DNA from: Chryseobacterium sp.
GTDB taxonomy: Bacteria; Bacteroidota; Bacteroidia; Flavobacteriales; Weeksellaceae
Length of the DNA stretch: 8,799 nt
Direction of reading: 5' to 3'
Assembly (NCBI GenBank): GCA_017989575.1
Contig: JAGNPP010000014.1
Span: forward strand, 1-8,799
This document shows positions 7,697 to 8,799 of the stretch, one piece after another. A model generated the notes under the pieces. The model did not search any database, was not told where the DNA came from, and saw only the letters and a list, made by a program, of their open reading frames with translations. Position numbers and translations under genes: made by a program. Within the stretch, counting starts at the first letter, position 1; each line of letters opens with the position of its first letter.

Positions 7697-7987
7697 TTAA
7701 ATTGAGATTCCGATGTAGAAATAAAGAATGGCGATGGGAATATTGATGAGTAAAATCATTGCAGATTTGATGGCTTCCGTCGTATATTTTGGAGTGAATA
7801 TTCCAAATAAAATCAATCCGAAAAACGCGATGAGATTGACGATTGTCCCATACATCAAAAGCAAAAATCCACCAACTTGAAATGCTCCTTCGCGAGAAAA
7901 AATGTAGCCAAAGAGACAAACATTTCCTAAGATAAATGAAAGCCAAAACAGAAACTTTCCGATGTGTAGAATTTTAAAATTTTCCAT
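7697..7987 (-). CDS. Small three-helix membrane protein of unknown function
   Basis: The product is 96 residues. Three hydrophobic segments are visible at about 11-30 (KFLFWLSFILGNVCLFGYIF), 37-63 and 74-94, separated by short polar loops (SREGA; TPKYTTEAIKS). Together they account for most of the protein, so it is an integral membrane protein, probably in the inner membrane. An earlier in-frame ATG at 8047 would add 20 residues that overlap the end of the metallophosphoesterase gene. The ATG at 7987 is preferred because it lies 17 bases after that gene's stop and gives a typical short basic start (MENFKILHIGK). The gene ends 11 bases before the COQ4-like gene, so the two are almost certainly co-transcribed. 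I do not recognise the family and see no catalytic motif. Confidence 0.75.
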   Translation of the reverse strand: MENFKILHIGKFLFWLSFILGNVCLFGYIFSREGAFQVGGFLLLMYGTIVNLIAFFGLILFGIFTPKYTTEAIKSAMILLINIPIAILYFYIGISI

Positions 7988-8004
7988 AAGTGTTGATTTT
8001 AATA

Positions 8005-8799
8005 TTAAATAGATTTCATAGTAAAAAGTGTAATCTCCGGTCTGCAATTGAACCTGACTTGGTAAGAATGTCCCAACGCCCGATTGATGTAGAGCATTCT
8101 CCCATCTTCCAAATCGATGATTCCCGAAGTGTATTTTCTGTTTTTAACTGGTAAAATTAACGGCGGAAGAAATGGCGGTTTCGCTTGTCCGCCGTGCGTA
8201 TGTCCGGAGAGAATCCAACCTTTGTAACCGTTCCAAACATCCAAATCGCAAACATCGGGATTGTGGCAAAGGATGAGATTTGCTTCATCTGGATTGATGG
8301 TTTTGGTCAAATTTTCTGGATGGAAATTGGTTCCCCATAATTCCTCGAAACCGAAAATATTGAGTCCGGCAACTTCCGCTTTTTCATCTCTCAACATCTG
8401 GATTTTGGAATCCGTAAGAATTTTTGAAACCTCATCTGCAACATATTCTTCTTTCCAATCCGAGCCATAATCGTGGTTGCCGAGAATTGCGATTGTTCCG
8501 AGAGTTCCGAGAACGGCTTCTTTCATTACGATTTTCAGTTGTTCAAATTGTTCGGGATTATCTTCCCAACAAACAAAATCTCCAGTGTAAACCACAATGT
8601 CTGGCTTGTACGCTTTTGCTTTTTGGAAGGAATCAATCAGGAAATTATAATCGAAACGATTTCCGACGTGTAAATCTGAAATCTGCATCAGGACTTTATT
8701 GTGAAGTTTTGAAGGCAGATTTTTAATCGGTAAATCCTGATGAACAAACTCCAGCCAAAACGGCTCGACTTGCCAACTGTAGAATAATGACAAACCTGC
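8005..8799 (-). CDS. YkuE-type calcineurin-like metallophosphoesterase (5' end outside window)
   Basis: There are 264 visible residues, open to the right edge, so the true start is not in the window. A TTG at 8793 could serve as a start but is unlikely, because relatives usually carry an N-terminal membrane anchor and the frame continues. The whole two-metal active site is present, numbered from the window edge: ISDLHVG (Asp42, His44), YTGDF (Asp74), GNHD (Asn108, His109), CHNPD (His179) and GHTHGGQ (His200, His202). The ending YINRALG...RFNCRPEITLF is characteristic of the YkuE/LpxG-like branch. These enzymes hydrolyse phosphoesters or pyrophosphates at the membrane, and one relative acts in lipid A synthesis in Chlamydia. 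The substrate here is unknown. The gene is first of those visible in a tight minus-strand series, 17 bases before the three-helix protein. Confidence 0.92.
   Translation of the reverse strand, partial: AGLSLFYSWQVEPFWLEFVHQDLPIKNLPSKLHNKVLMQISDLHVGNRFDYNFLIDSFQKAKAYKPDIVVYTGDFVCWEDNPEQFEQLKIVMKEAVLGTLGTIAILGNHDYGSDWKEEYVADEVSKILTDSKIQMLRDEKAEVAGLNIFGFEELWGTNFHPENLTKTINPDEANLILCHNPDVCDLDVWNGYKGWILSGHTHGGQAKPPFLPPLILPVKNRKYTSGIIDLEDGRMLYINRALGHSYQVRFNCRPEITLFTMKSI

Noticed and set aside
7686..7946. 87-codon N-terminal extension of the COQ4-like gene
   Set aside because: It overlaps most of the three-helix gene in another frame, is rich in Trp, His, Arg and Ser without family similarity, and the ATG at 7685 fits the gene spacing.
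7988..8047. 20-codon extension of the three-helix protein to the ATG at 8047
   Set aside because: It would overlap the end of the metallophosphoesterase gene and add a polar stretch before a normal membrane-protein start.
8261..8726. Plus-strand open frames opposite the metallophosphoesterase
   Set aside because: The minus-strand gene shows every active-site motif of its family; the plus frames show none.

Overview
The window looks like a piece of a Bacteroidota chromosome, most likely class Flavobacteriia (Chryseobacterium/Flavobacterium-like). The evidence is low G+C, A/T-rich leaders without clear Shine-Dalgarno sites, a lipoprotein with a Cys-Lys-Lys-Glu start, and a giant secreted protein built from Ig-like, cadherin-like and SdrD_B-like modules typical of gliding, type IX-secreting bacteria. 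No species can be named from the sequence alone. Every gene I can support lies on the minus strand; the plus-strand open frames are shadows. No RNA genes, insertion sequences or CRISPR arrays were seen.

Region 1 (about 1-5123) is a secreted-protein locus. A gene of more than 1,435 codons starts at 4307 and runs off the left edge. Visible parts are a signal peptide, a DNRLRE/TGF-beta-propeptide-like beta-sandwich, two 88-residue cysteine-containing Ig/PKD-like repeats, a cadherin/Big_9-like domain, a roughly 500-residue module with a YDHWEDGYE motif, a second Big_9-like domain, and an SdrD_B-like domain split by an inserted jelly-roll domain of about 147 residues. The C-terminus, where a type IX sorting domain would be expected, lies outside the window. 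Upstream is a small secreted protein of unknown function (4500-5123). The two leaders (4308-4499 and 5124-5314) hold one weak promoter candidate and one convincing terminator.

Region 2 (5275-8799) reads as a compact five-gene transcription unit: a YkuE-type metallophosphoesterase (5' end cut by the window), a 96-residue three-helix membrane protein, a 161-residue COQ4-family protein with an intact HDxxHx11E metal motif, a 464-residue DUF4173-type membrane protein, and a 165-residue lipoprotein whose start lies inside the preceding gene. Gaps are 17, 11 and 30 bases, then a 38-base overlap, and the unit ends in a hairpin with a T-tract.

The point most worth following is the COQ4-like gene. 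COQ4 acts in ubiquinone synthesis, but Bacteroidota are generally menaquinone users, so this protein probably has another, undescribed role, perhaps linked to its envelope-type neighbours. That link is inference from gene order only.
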